Source of the DNA: Fragilariopsis cylindrus CCMP1102
Lineage: Eukaryota; Bacillariophyta; Bacillariophyceae; Bacillariales; Bacillariaceae
Length of the DNA: 64,000 nt
NCBI GenBank assembly: GCA_900095095.1
Contig: FMBT01000315.1
Location: forward strand, 372,001 to 436,000
Direction of reading: 5' to 3'
Below are positions 1-12,275 of this stretch, piece by piece (position 1 is the stretch's first letter; each line of letters opens with the position of its first letter). Position numbers and translations under genes: made by a program. Under the pieces are notes generated by a model. It was not told the origin of the DNA. It made no database searches and saw only the letters and a list, made by a program, of their open reading frames with translations.

Positions 1-1518
1 CTTTTCACTTTGCTCCCCACTTGCTGCCCATAAGAAGAAGTCTACAAGGATCTTCTTCTTTTCGTCTGACGTATTATTTGATACGGCACCACCCCACCCG
101 CCCTGAAATAATAATAATAACAATAATAAAATACATCAAGATTTTTTAGACACAATAATTCATTTACCATATTAGAATAGTATAATCAAGCGCCACAGCA
201 ACATCAACAACATCGGCATCAGCATCAGCATCAACAGCATCAACAGCAACAGCAACAGCAACAGCAATAACAATGATAACGACAATGACAATGACAATGA
301 CAATTTGCTTACATTAGCAGCGTACGGTGCATAATTAACGAACCCAATATCCTCTATATATTTAGCATATGGACAGTTATCGATAGTACAGCGCTCAAGT
401 TTTCCGTTTGCTCGATTGAGTACAAATTCAGATCCTGGAGTTCGAGCAATACCTAATTTCTCGGGCAGTAGTAGTGCGGATCCCTCGGAATGTGAATTCC
501 GGAATAGATTTCCCCAAAATATTGTCAACGCACATCCTCCTTCATTCATTGCGACGTTATTGACAGTGTGAACGCCCTCCTCAAATTCATTCGATGTGCC
601 ATACTTCGATTGCTCCTCTTGTAAACGTAGCATCTCTACCACTGCCTCACCTGTGGTGAGGGGTGCCATAGTACTACTATCAAAGAGTGATCCAGTGAAG
701 GTACCGTTGGATTGTGTGATGGTACTTAAAATAAGATGTGCAAAGTAATGAGATTGGGCACCATACATCCGTGAAATACACGATCCACTGATCGTCTTTC
801 CATCAAAAGTTATGTTATGAACAGCTTTCGCTACATCATTGTACTCGTTCCAAGTACGTGGTACGGTCAAATTGAGAGCATTAAGAATATCTTTCCGATA
901 GTACAAGGTTAGCGTATCACCATCCAGGGGGATTAAATACACTTTGTTATCAAATGATGTTAAGAAATTACGAATTTCTAATAATATATCCATCCATTCT
1001 GCTTCCTTTGAATGTTTATACGATGTCAAGTCTAAAAATCCATTCAGCATTGCAGCAGTTCCTAAAATAATAGGTGATGTCAAGTAGGCATCGAATAAAC
1101 CACCATATTGACGTGCATCTGCTATAATCTCATCATGTAATTCCTTTTCGGTCAGTGCTATTTTTACCTCGATCTGAACCTTACCATTGGTAAATTTTTC
1201 ATAATCACGTGCATTCCATTCCACTAAATTATAGGCACCTTCCAATGCTAATACAGATGCTGTAATGACTTCCTTATTATTTTCATTGGAATCATTACTA
1301 TTAGATTCGTCGCCCATGCATACACATGGTGACGTAATAAGTGAGTAAGAGTTCTTATCGTCGTCGTCGTCGTCGTCGTCGTCGTAATGAAACGTAAAAT
1401 TGTCGCTTTGGAGTGCACTGCGAAGGAGCGGTGGGGCGGTCGTAGATGATACACCGACAACCAAAATTGCAAGCAAAACAACAATTAAACCACGCCATCG
1501 TCTTAAGCTCGGTTCCAT
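1..1518 (-). CDS. Secreted solute-binding-protein-like (Venus-flytrap) protein, 3' end cut by window edge
   Basis: Two exons are visible: 313..1518 and 1..102, joined across an intron (103..312) with a GTAAGC donor and a TTTCAG acceptor, both phase 0; the frame is open to position 1, so the gene continues to the left. The start ATG at 1518 gives an N-terminal signal peptide or anchor (about residues 8-25), a run of nine Asp, then a roughly 300-residue domain that looks like an ABC-type extracellular solute-binding protein of the maltose-binding family 1 (pattern of GGLFDAYLTSP, YYRKDILNALN, PRTWNEYNDVA, FWGNLF). The second exon, with DFFLWAASGEQSE, reads like the C-terminal lobe of the same fold. 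In bacteria these proteins deliver sugars to ABC importers. In eukaryotes the same fold is the ligand-binding half of class C GPCRs and other receptors, so a surface receptor is a reasonable inference, but the part that would decide it lies outside the window. Confidence 0.7.
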
Positions 1519-2834
1519 TAGTATTAATACTATATTTTTTTAAACTATTTCAAAAAGAAAAAACAGATAGCGCTGTCGTGATTTATTTTCTAAAAAACCT
1601 TTCTTCCTCTCTTTTTTCTCTCTCTTTCTCTCTCTCTTTGTTGGAATGATCCGTTTTACGAGTACCTGTGTAAACCTATATAAGTAGAATGTATATTTCT
1701 CTTTCACTTTGTTTCCTTAGTTTACCTTTCCATATACATGTATTCCTAAATTGTGAAAGCATAAGATATATACTTCAGGTTCCTATGCATTATTTTATTT
1801 CCTCTTCTACACGAATACAATTGATTGTGACTTCTCATTTCAGTGTTACACTAAGTGTAACACTGAATGAGAACAATTAAGTCTTGTTCTCATTTTGTGT
1901 TCTCTTTCATGTCAAGTCCACTATAAGTGTAACACTGAATGAGAACAATTCTTGTTCTGTGTTCTCTTTTATGTATGTCAAGTCATGGTGTCGTCGGAAG
2001 TCCTGTCAGACGTACGTGATATTTCATTCGTGCAACATTCTCTATTAAGTTGACGAACTTTTAGGTAAAGTTTCCTCTTTCGCTTGGGAAAAGAAAAAAA
2101 TGAATCAATCAATCAATCAATCATAAAATGGGATAATTGGGTGAAAACTGCAGAGTGCTGTAATCTACAGAACGGAAACTAGTAATAAAATACGTCGAAT
2201 ATATACCTGTTGGTAGAATGGATCCTCTTTATTTAACGCTCTAATAATAAAACCAACCAACCACCGCACTTAATGATATTACAATAATAGACTGACTCTA
2301 CTAATCTACTATTCGTTTATAGCTCTTACTCTTTTATGCAATTCGTATTTCTCCTCTCTTAATTATGCACATATCTTGTGATGTTTCTAAATTCGACTCC
2401 ATATATGTTCAGTCGCACACACCTTCATCATAGCAAAATAATCCCCATTGGACCAAATTAGACCGCCTCCCTCAATTAACAGAGTAAGAAACGCTTTTTT
2501 TTCGTCCACTAAGTTTGTAATATAATCTGACCAGTAGTACCAATAATAATGGAGGTACGTACGTACGGTCAAGCGAAATTCCTATATTGTATGTATCGAT
2601 GAAAATAATTTTCTATTTCAATTATGACTGCACAAATAAATAAATAAATAAATATGAATCATTCATCACACACACACACACGCACACACATACACATACT
2701 CTCGCTCGCTCGCTCTCTCTCTTTTCCCTTCTCTCCCTCTATTACTATATCTGTCGCAGAAGTAGAGTCCGATTGGCGTGATGATTCTCTCTCCCTCCAT
2801 CTCTCTCCCTCTGTCTCTCTCTTTCTTCCTCTCC
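1519..2834. other. Intergenic, microsatellites
   Basis: Apart from the repeat cluster at 1835-1965 I see no convincing gene. There is a (TC)n tract near 1610-1640, an AATC repeat near 2103, AAAT repeats at 2633-2653, (CA)n at 2667-2695 and (TC)n at 2701-2830. The open frame on the minus strand at 2387-2572 has no recognisable domain and no clear splice partners. Confidence 0.6.
1835..1965. repeat. Inverted and direct repeat cluster
   Basis: Positions 1840-1852 and 1854-1866 are perfect 13-nt inverted arms around a single A. With one gap the arms extend to 1835-1870. The right half together with the following GAGAACAATT motif is repeated about 72 bp downstream (1925-1965), and each copy is followed by TTGTTCT, which can itself pair with AGAACAA. 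It lies upstream of the minus-strand gene at 1518, so it could be a promoter element or a short mobile-element remnant. Confidence 0.6.
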
Positions 2835-3340
2835 TTCTTATGCTTATCACACCAGGTCCAACTCTAACTCCGACTTTCCCCACCTAGTTCAAGTCCTTCA
2901 TTGACGACACTTATTACTATTGAGGACAGTATATTTGATAAATCATTTACAGAATCACCTACTACACCAGATCCCATTCCAACTTCACCACCCTGTAGTC
3001 CAGGTCTAACAACACTACTACCAAGTCCTATTCCAAGTCAAGATCCAACAACGCCTTCAAAAACTATTAGTATAGAGGATATAGAATCACTAAAACGCTG
3101 CCATCGCAACCACCATCACCACTATACCGACATCAAAGTCTATGCCAGGTCCACTATCACTTAACAAATCAACCTATTTGAAGTCCAACGAATCCACCAA
3201 TTCCTAGCTCAGGTTCAACACCACTGCCTTTCACAAATAAAGTTAATACCATTCCTACAACAGTTCCAACAATTTCTCCCTTCGATACTGGTGCAGTTAC
3301 TGCTACTCGTATTGTTTGTATGGTGAATGAAATAGTCTAG
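2835..3340 (+). pseudogene. Degenerate Pro/Thr/Ser-rich coding remnant
   Basis: Across this stretch all plus frames in turn read Pro/Thr/Ser-rich repeats: PGPTLTPTFPT, then TTPDPIPTSPPCSP, then PIPSSGSTPLPFT and TIPTTVPTISPF, ending at a stop near 3340. The composition is that of a mucin-like or cell-wall linker, but the run changes frame at least twice and has no start or signal peptide. I take it for a decayed linker-type gene or a drifting low-complexity repeat. There is no domain to name it. Confidence 0.3.
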
Positions 3341-3824
3341 ATTACATACACAATATTGTGAATCGAAATACAAAGGAGGAAAACAGTGATTTTCTTCTAT
3401 ATAAAATTAGGAGCTATTGAATAATTATTCTATATTATAGATATGTTCATTCTAATTTTTTGTTTTGTTTAATCGTATACTGTTTGTATTGTATTGTATT
3501 GTATTGTATTGATTCCTCTCCTCTTTTGGAAGTAATCTTCTGTTATTTGTATGGTTTCTTTCATGACATAATATTCAAACTTCGTTAGTAAACAAATTCT
3601 GAATAATCATTATTTTTATAGTCATTATAAGTGTATCGATTGTTGCTCCTTTCTAAATTGAGTTGAATGTAAAGTTTTCGTTTTTGTTTCTTCTGTTAAT
3701 TGTTATGACCCACGTTGTTGTTCCTGTTGCTGTTGTAATTGTTCTTTAATTTAATGCTCCTGACTTGCTTTTTGTTGCTGTTGCTACTTCGTAGAACATA
3801 AAGGTACAGATCATATTGGTATCC

Positions 3825-5129
3825 TTAGTTTGGTTCCTCGCCTCGAAGACGACGGGATCGACGCGGCGACGACGGAGTTGATAATGATGATTCGTTGTTG
3901 TTTGAATTGGTATTGTTATCGTTACTGTCATCGTTGACGTCGCGTTGTCGATTTACAAGAGCTTCAATGATTGGACCATTATTTCGTAGTAGACCAAAAA
4001 GACCCGATGTTAATTGTTGTGCTGCACGTCTTAACACCGTTGGCCATACAGAAACAGGTAGGGTATTATCACCACCATTTTCCAAGAGAATCCGTCCGCC
4101 CACCTTGTTATGAATTAAAGCATCCTGGATTTCGTTATCAAATTGACTACTTGGGCTTGTAGAAAACCTATCGTCGGTGATTGAGGAAACTCTTTTCAAT
4201 TTGGAAAGACAATTCAACAGCGCCTTCTTCTCTTTATCGTCGGTCTTGATATTTTCTACTACTGGATTACCGTCCAACCAGAAATGGACAATATTGTTCA
4301 AAAAAGTAGCCATACATGATGAAATTGGTTCGGTATTATTGAGAGCATCTGAGAGTGGTTGTAAAGTTTCAATACCATTATTCTTGACATTTAAATGAGA
4401 AAGATTTGTATATTTCGGCAATACTCCCATAACTAGTCCCTTCAATTCTTTTCCGGTCATGTGGTGATCATTTATCGCCAATCCTTCAAGTCTATCCGAT
4501 GGCAAAGATTGGTCTTGTAAGATCTGTAGAATTGGATCGATACGCCCGTTGCTTGTTTCTTTAAAATACAAAAAATTAAGTTTAGTTGAGACTTGAAATA
4601 AAAGAGATCCAAGAAGATAAAATCGTATGACTGGGACTCAAATTACAATCAATAATTGCAAGTGTTGTAAGATTCGGAAGATTCGTATTTGCTGGCTTGT
4701 AATTCTCTAGAAGTTGGTCATGGCACAATAAAACGTTCAAGATTTGGTAATTCAAATTCTTCTGGAAGACCTCGGCATTGGAAAAAAACCAGATCAACTA
4801 GCATATTGAATTTGAGAACAGACTTTGGGAGATTCCAAGAAACATGATTAGTAATACATTCCAGTAAAATAATTCTGCCTTGTTTATTGCATTCATACAT
4901 ATCAGTCGATAACTGAAAGGTAGATAAGAAATCTTCTTCATCCTCGGCAATTTCGATAATAGGAAAGAGTCGCTAAGAAGTATAAAATAATATTGATTCT
5001 TTCTTGCTCATTTTGTATATCCTTTGGAAGTTTTTCTGCCGCTGACAGCAACACATTTCGTCAGCTTCGACGCTGTCGTGGTCGTTCTGCTGCGATATCT
5101 AGTCGACCTAATCCTTGTTGATCTGCCAT
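3825..5129 (-). pseudogene. Leucine-rich-repeat protein gene with at least two frame breaks
   Basis: Consecutive minus-strand frames give one continuous LRR pattern: LPKSVLKFNMLVDLVFFQC and LPNLERFIV (about 4900-4740), then LPNLTTLAIIDCNL (about 4720-4580), then DRLEGLAINDH, LSHLNVKNNGIETL and a C-terminal segment with VGGRILL and LPVSVWPTVLRRA (4571-3825). That tail order is common in diatom LRR proteins. The frame must change near 4745 and again near 4580, where no GT-AG intron fits. An acceptor-like CTTAG at about 4977 precedes LFPIIEIAEDEED, and a possible start ATG lies at 5129, but the 5' exon is not resolved. Either it is a recent pseudogene or the sequence carries indel errors; other broken genes in this window favour errors. 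Confidence 0.55.
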
Positions 5130-6793
5130 AATTTATTCTTGTTGTCCTCGTATTTGTATATGGTAGTATACTTCGTTCGTACGCTGTAAAAATAAATCGA
5201 GGCTTGTCTTATACGTTGCTGTTATTGTTGTTGTTGTCGCCGTCGTAAGGGTATTGAGGAGAGATGATTCTGCGGTGGACAATAAAAAGGAATGAATTCG
5301 GCATGAATATTAAATGAATAGTGAGTAAAAAGTTACATTGTAGAATCGAATTGAATAAAATTGATTCGATCCTGCTGTGCATATTGTATTCTATTTTATG
5401 GATGTGACGGGAAACAGAAGAGATGATCTCATAAAATACTAGGAAAAATGACAGATCATGGTACTGTAGTTGTAGTACACATTCAATCTCGAACGGGAAT
5501 CATCTAAGATAAATAAATCAGGATAATTGTCGGTACAAAAAATATGCACATCATTTTCGTCAAAGTACAGTTTGTTAATGAATGGCAAGAAAGAATACTT
5601 ACGTCTGTCTTGCTTGGTGGATGTCGAGTTGAAGCAAAGACGATGTTGTTGTGATTGGTTGTTCAAATTGGCTTGTTCAAGAGATAAGTAAGAAGGTTGA
5701 TAGTACAGCTGATAATACTTTGTACGTATTGATAAGAATGATAGTACTGTAACGGGTTCGGAATTGGGAAACTTCTTTTACCGGCGTAGTGTTCGTTCTC
5801 ATTTTCAAATTCGTCGAAAAACAAATAATAATAATCACAACGGCTCCTTCAAATTTCATCGTTGAACGTGAGACAAGCCGTTCCTCCAAAAACAAGTTAT
5901 CCATATACAGGGTCAAACCAATTTACGCGCTAAATGTTCAACCGATAGCGCGCGTGACAATAAACGTTGCAAGGAAGTATTCACATCATTTATTTTTTAT
6001 GCATTTTTTTCATTTTTTTTTTAAATTCACGCCACAACAACATAACACAATCACAACCTCAAGATAGCAGTTCGTTCGCCACGGGACTCACTATTGCTTT
6101 TTTCTTAATTTATTTCCCCCCTTACGAAGTACATTATCCCCCATTGCACAAAATACATACAGTACTACTAGTACGGTAGCATTATTATTATTTGACCACG
6201 GGGTACTTGTATGCTAACTTCCTCCTGTGCCCTTGTCTTTGTTGACTACTGATCTAGTAAATACATGATGCAGTAATAGTAGAGAGCATTGCTTGTAGAT
6301 TCCATACAATATAATCATTTAGACAATAGTTAAACTGGTACCGTACCACCTACCATTCTCATCCAGACAGCTTATCCGCAGAGGAAAGAGTACTGTAGAT
6401 CATGCTGTGATAACATTGTTGTAGATATGATAGGCAGGTACACTCAATGGTGGCGCAATACTAAACACTATGAAGAAAATTACACACACACAAGGAATGA
6501 CAAACTACTCATACGAAGAAAGGAAAAATAATTGTTACAATATGCATTTTGGCTTCGTAAAATTTCAGAGAGAGAATTACCATGTTGTTTCTATATTTCT
6601 TTCTTATCAAAGTACTTTTTTCCTAACTATTTTAGATTTTTTTTGGTTTAAAATTAGCATAAAATCTTGTATTTATCATGCTCTATATATGTGTTTGCAT
6701 GTGTTACAGTACGGCGGAGGTAATGCGACAGACGGACGGAAGATATATGAGTGGTTGGTACGATGTGTTGTCTCATGGGAATATTTTTCAAAT
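5130..6793. other. Intergenic
   Basis: No domain-bearing frame. A well-formed donor (GACGTAAGTAT on the minus strand, about 5608-5600) suggests a 5'-untranslated intron of the LRR gene to the left. The rest is AT-rich with T-runs near 6000-6030 and 6640. Confidence 0.45.
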
Positions 6794-8939
6794 TCAACAT
6801 TCATGTTCTGGCTGAACTTCTTCCTCACCTTCAGATAATTCCGCAAGGACAGTTTTGGACTTCTTCTCATTTTCGTCTCCTTCATCATTATCATTATCAT
6901 TATCATTATCATGACCATATTCATGACCAAGTTCTTCCATTAATGCACCAAGATCTGTTGTTGTCATAACAGCTGATAAACGTGCTGATGCAACAAATGA
7001 ATTTCTCATTTTCTCCATTTTTGATTTCATATCATCATCATCATCCACATCGAAACGCAATTCTCTTGATGAGAAAACAATTGATGAACGATTATTAGCA
7101 GTAGCAGTAGAAGATGTACTACTACGTCGAGATGGTGCGATTGTATTACGTAAGCTTTCAACTTCAATTGTTGGTCCACCAGCAGAAGTAGCAGCAGCAT
7201 CCTCATCAACAACAACATCGACGACTCTATTATTGGTAACGTCAGCAGATGATTCATCACCATGTTGTTGTTCATTAAGGTATGCATCATCACTCTTCAG
7301 ACGGAATATTTTTTGACATACTAATGCAATTAACCATGCTGTGGAACATACACCAGTGGATTCTAATATAAAACATGCCCGGATAATGATATATATAATT
7401 GGATTGGACATAAACAGTAATGGGAACGATGATGCGATGACACGCCATGCTAAGGAACCAATAATTGTTAATATTACTGCACCTAATAAACCGGTATCCA
7501 GAAAAGCTTGAAATCCATTGGAGACATTGAATATATTTGTTTGTCCGTCATCAATTGATATTGTTGCAATACGTGCCACGATAAACATTAATGCCGCCAC
7601 AAAAATTTGACGTCCAACTAAGAAAGATTGTAAATTTTTACCATCATACATTAATGTACAATTCTTGTGTGCAATTGTATGAGATGATAATTCCTCATCT
7701 GGCATATTTAGTAATGCAAATGCAGCAATTTGTAATCCTTCCATTAATCCAACTAAACATAATAAACAAAAAAATATGATAATTGATACTGTCGGTGACA
7801 CACCCTCCCACATACCACTTTTTCCATCCAATAATGCTGTAATTGTTACAGCTAGTGCAAAACCTAATACACCTAATGAAAAAACAACACGGAACCAAAA
7901 GAATATTTTTCTTATTAGTAATGTACGTGATGATACATCATTATTCGACGAAGATGATTCGACTTTTGATTTTGTTATGTATGCAAATCCATATTGTACT
8001 AAGTAAACACAATGTAATAGTCCTGAAAATTCTATTGCTAATGATATATAGGTTGTTATAATCATTGTATAATTATTAATAAAATCTAACATAGCCACGG
8101 CTGCATTCACTTGTGCTGGTAATTGACCAATATCAATGGTTGTGATCATTAATGCAATTGAATTATCTAGAAAAATCATATTAATCCATAATGGTAGTAT
8201 ATTTGGATATGGTTGTGCTAATTTGATCGATTCACCCATAATATTAATTAAAAATATTACTAAGACCACTAAAAATTGTCGACCAATAATAAATCGTTCT
8301 AAATTATTCCCTTGATGTACCACACGACAACTTTGATAGGATTTGGGATGTGATACTCTATATTTCTTTTTTGGTATGGGTTTTAATCCAACTAAACAAC
8401 CTTGTCCACCCTCTGTTTTATGTTTTATGTTGTGTTATGTTGTGTTATGTGTATGTTTTTGTGTACGAGAGACAAGATATAGAAGGGATGGCGCAGCAAA
8501 GATATGAGTGAGATGAGATGAAAGAAGAAATAATAGACGAAACGAAATGAAACGAAAACGAATGCATCGAAGAAACATGACATGACTTGACTTGACTTGA
8601 CTTTCTTGGAACGAAACGAAACAAAACGACTCTTTGAACTCTGAACTTGGAAAAAAAAGACTTTTGTATCTTGGTAGAAACTTAACTTCAACTTTCTTAC
8701 TTACCCATAATAGCTAACCAGGCTATTAATACCCAAAATAATAGACAGGATATCACCGGAGGAATATTAAATGGTGCATTACTACCTTTTGTTTGACGAG
8801 TAAAGATACATCCCATCACTAAGACAATTGAAAATAATAATAATAGAGTGGAATAGGTATATTTAATGTAGTCAATTGTATTCCAAAAACATGACGGACC
8901 AAATGAACAACATTGTTGCATATTAGTTGTTGTTGTCAT
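6794..8939 (-). CDS. SIT: Silicon transporter (SIT), silicic acid uptake
   Basis: Two exons, 8705..8939 and 6794..8412, are joined across a GT-AG intron (8413..8704) and give 617 residues in frame. The protein has about ten hydrophobic helices and both SIT signature pairs: EGGQ at 79-82 (its first codon is split by the intron) with GRQ at 122-124, and EGLQ at 303-306 with GRQ at 345-347. Other SIT-typical stretches are VNAAVAMLDFINNY, AIEFSGLLH, SIIIFFCLLCLVGLMEG and ASSFPLLFMSNP. SITs are sodium-coupled plasma-membrane carriers that import silicic acid for frustule formation. The usual CMLD motif reads AMLD here. The cytosolic C-terminal tail (about 130 residues) is Asp/Asn/Ser-rich and acidic, in the place where SITs normally have a coiled coil. 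The start ATG at 8939 gives a short cytosolic N-terminus before helix 1. Confidence 0.95.
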
Positions 8940-9621
8940 ATGGTTTGATTGCTAGTTGCTGATTGTTGTGATTGGTTGTTGGTACTCTCTCGAGCGATGT
9001 TTGTCTTTTTCGTGTGTTTGTTTGTTTTCTGTTTTCCTTTGCTTGTGAATAAAATAAATGATACTAACTTAATTTAATTTGAATTCGAATGAATGGCAAG
9101 AACAAGCGACGATATTTAAAAAAATATCATCGTCGGAGTATACTGCTCGTAAGTAGTGCACAGTATGTATGACTAACTCAACGGTTCTATGTGTACGTAT
9201 GAGACATATGTATGATGTGTTCGCTGAAACTGCGGTTGAAGGTACGTACGACGTGACGGACAAAAAAAAACAGACACCCAAGCAAAAGAACAAGAAATAT
9301 GTTCGATTTGAAACAGAATGTGTGGAAACAACATTATCTCATAGTAAAGATATGACACAATTAGAAAATCTAATTCATGGATACAAAATGATGAATATCA
9401 GGAAATGACGTACGGTACGGTACAAGATAAGACAAACAGCTGACATGCAGCTCCTACTAGCGAACAGAAAGAAGATATCCCCAAAAGCATGCCATCTCCC
9501 ATCATGAAAATGCATCATTTAAGAACCAACATCACAGCACAGTCGTGGTGTGTTGTCGATACGATGAGATGAAAGATAGTAGATAATACTGTTATGTTAC
9601 TGCTGGTAGTATGTACTACTG
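8940..9621. other. Intergenic upstream of the silicon transporter
   Basis: This should hold the SIT promoter. I see no recognisable motif beyond AT-rich DNA. A 79-codon plus frame at 9169-9408 has no domain and no splice context. Confidence 0.4.
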
Positions 9622-10809
9622 CTATATTATCACTCCGCATTCCTTGTGAGAAGGAGAAGGAGAAAAGCATTCAACGTCGTCAACGTCGTTGTTAATTATT
9701 TCAAAGAAGCTACAACAAGTGCTTGTGCTGTCCACAATTCTACTACAGCATTCATTCATCACCGAATGATGCAGTATTAAGTTGGTGGAAGCGCTGCTGA
9801 CAATAAACAACAACAACAACAACAACAGGATTACACAAACAAAAGATAATAACAATGACACTATTACTGCTGCTGCTGCTGCTGCAATAATGGATTCAGT
9901 TCTTGCTGCCTCTGCTCTTGCTACTGCTGCTGCTGCTACTGTGACTACTTCTTCTGCTGCTGCATCGATAACTCGTGCTGCTAGCGCTGTAGTTGTAGTT
10001 GTAGTTGTAGTACGTGAGGTATACAATGGAGAAGAAATACTGTTTTCGGTGCCATTATCTCCATCTCCATCCCCACCATCGTTATAATCCTTTTCAAGAT
10101 TATGGTAATGATCGTCCTCATCAATACCACTAGTACCATCCTTGTTGTCATCTTGAACAACGTTCTTGTTGATAGTATTACTACAACAATAATAATGGTC
10201 TAATAATAATACACGTCCAGATTCATTTACGTTAAGTAAATGTCGGATTTGTTTTTCATGTTCTTTTGACCATTTAAATGATGAATTCGAACTGGATGTT
10301 ATTCTACTTACCATCGGGTATGCATTTAGAAATTTTATGAATGATATATATGATTTTGATCTTAATGAGTTATTCCCCGACAATCGTAATAATCGTAATA
10401 ATGGATTTGATAATATTATCATATCTTTTATTACTATGATTGCCTTCCACCGATAATAATGCCGAAGTGGAAGCAAATTTAGATACATCGCTATCAGTCA
10501 TACCAATTAAATCTAAGACCAATTCTTCTGATGCAATTAAATATTTTGATACAAGTTCACCAAGATATCCCATCTCATTATTATCATTGTTAAAATTGTT
10601 GTCAGTATCATCATCACCATCCCCGACGACAGCAGCAGTAATAGCGTCAGCAGCTTCACTGTCTGTTCTTATTCCTACTGCTCCTGCGAATGGTGTTACT
10701 GCTTCTCTTACTAACCTTCCAGCTCGTTCCGATGATGATGATCCACCAATACCACTACTACACAAACCATTACCACCGAGATTAGGATTACCATTTAGTG
10801 CACTACACT
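9622..10809 (-). CDS. Unassigned protein with one frame break; poly-Thr/Ala-rich C-terminus with a hydrophobic segment
   Basis: The minus strand reads a Gly/Ser-rich start, then a helical stretch (LGELVSKYLIASEELVLDLI, SKFASTSALLSVEGN) to about 10443, and then, one base out of frame, an equally coding-like stretch (IILSNPLLRLLRLSG, FKWSKEHEKQIRHLLNVNE). Dropping one G in GAAGGCA near 10443 joins them. Codon use (TTA, GGT, TCA, GAA) matches true genes here and supports this strand. The C-terminus is acidic, then has a run of eight Thr, an Ala-rich helix and a Leu-rich hydrophobic segment of about 25 residues. No in-frame ATG precedes it: a TTAG acceptor near 10809 suggests a 5' exon that I could not place. 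I do not recognise the family. Confidence 0.45.
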
Positions 10810-11000
10810 AATTTATTCCAGGTAGTATCCGATTGTGCAAACAAAGCATATAGCTAATAATAACTATCAAGTACGTCATCGTATGTACTGTACACGGTAT
10901 GGATCACAAACTACCTAGAAGTATAAACAGAACGTCATTTTCCTTTATTCATTTATCTAGTATTTTTTATATGTAATCTATATGTCTTATATTTTTGCTT

Positions 11001-12275
11001 TCACTTCTTTTCTTGTAAAGCTTTTCTCAATGATTTGATCTCTTCTTTAAATTTCTCGATTATTTGACGTTGCAATGTTGCCAACTCTTCCTTTGATTGG
11101 ATCGTTCCGTTTTTCGTTTGAATAATTTCGTTTTTCGACTGAACAATTTTTTTGTTGTGGCTCTCGGCCTTCTCCATATCGACACCGTGTTGTTCCTGGA
11201 TATCCTTCAATTCAGCCTCATGATCTTTCAAGTCATCGATTCGATAACCTCGAATCTTCTTGAGTTCGTCGTCTTGATTATCGCATTGAACTTTCAACCT
11301 TGCCATTTCTTCCTGTTGTTCTTCGTGCTGCTTAATCACGAATTGTGTGTATTCTTGAATTGCGTTTTCATCCTGCATCTCTGTTTCGTTGCCTGAAGTT
11401 CGGTGTTTTTTGGTACTTCTACCAACTCCTTCCGTACTATCATCACCATCAACATCAATATCGCGAGGATGTTTACGATTGTTATTCGCATAATCACTCA
11501 TTATACTTGTTCTTTTTAGGGTCGCTGCTCTTTCGAGTTTCGTTGCTTCCATTACAGTTTCCACAACAAGACGAGTTCTTTGTTGATCTCGCTCTGCCTC
11601 GTCCTTACATTCATTCGACAAGCGTTTGCTCATCCTATACGCCGTACTATCATCACCATCAACATCAATATAGCGAGGATGTTTACGATTGTTATTCGCA
11701 TAATCAAACATTCTACTTGTTCCTTTTTGGTCCGCTGCACTTTCGAGTTTCGTTGCTTCCAATGTAGTTTCCACAAGAAGTTTCGTTGCTTCCATTACAG
11801 TTTCAACAAGAAGACGAGTTCTTTGTTGATCTCGCTCTGCCTCGTCCTTACATTCATTCGACAAGAGTTCGTACATCATGTATTCCGTTGTACGATCTCT
11901 CTCAAGATTCTGTAGCCGCAATTCTTTTACCGAGATCTCTGGTTCGGGCGGCCCGTAATAGTCATGTCCTGATGGCCCGTAATAGTCATGTCTTGGTGGC
12001 CCGTAATAGTCATGTCCTGGTGGCCCGTATGCAGTACTCGGTGCTTGCATATTAAAGTTTCCTCCATTCGATCCTCCTTGCATAGATTGTGGCGCAATGA
12101 AAGCAGGTCGTGGGTATGATTGTTGGTGTCCATACACACCGTACTGACCAGGCTGACGTAAGTTGTAGATCTCTGACTGATGACCAGGAGGGAATTGAGA
12201 AGGTGGCAAATGCCAACGACTGTTGGAGCCACCGGCACCATGAGATGATTTATATCTCTGTTTCGAATTAAACAT
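11001..12275 (-). CDS. Coiled-coil protein with internal duplication and GPPxHDYY repeats
   Basis: A single open frame of 424 residues from the ATG at 12275. The first 100 residues are Gly/Pro/Tyr/Gln-rich and end with three 8-residue repeats of the form GPPxHDYY. Next come two copies of a block of about 65-80 residues (LSNECKDEAERDQQRTRL, VETVMEATKLE, YANNNRKHPR, IDVDGDDST) with a 243-bp period in the DNA. The last 120 residues are a long Glu/Lys/Gln-rich coiled coil with a tandem QSKNEII, QTKNGTI, QSKEELA heptad-like repeat. The frame is open further upstream to 12539, but that part is low-complexity and probably untranslated. Lys/Arg patches (KHPR, STKKHR) could be nuclear signals. No known domain, so function is unknown. 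Confidence 0.65.
   Translation of the reverse strand: MFNSKQRYKSSHGAGGSNSRWHLPPSQFPPGHQSEIYNLRQPGQYGVYGHQQSYPRPAFIAPQSMQGGSNGGNFNMQAPSTAYGPPGHDYYGPPRHDYYGPSGHDYYGPPEPEISVKELRLQNLERDRTTEYMMYELLSNECKDEAERDQQRTRLLVETVMEATKLLVETTLEATKLESAADQKGTSRMFDYANNNRKHPRYIDVDGDDSTAYRMSKRLSNECKDEAERDQQRTRLVVETVMEATKLERAATLKRTSIMSDYANNNRKHPRDIDVDGDDSTEGVGRSTKKHRTSGNETEMQDENAIQEYTQFVIKQHEEQQEEMARLKVQCDNQDDELKKIRGYRIDDLKDHEAELKDIQEQHGVDMEKAESHNKKIVQSKNEIIQTKNGTIQSKEELATLQRQIIEKFKEEIKSLRKALQEKK

Noticed and set aside
9169-9408. 79-residue plus-strand frame upstream of the silicon transporter
   Set aside because: No domain, no splice sites or leader, and it sits in the likely SIT promoter.
10440-10811. Plus-strand Ser/Pro-rich frame over the gene at 9.6-10.8 kb
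   Set aside because: No ATG near the start; codon use and helical patterns favour the minus strand.
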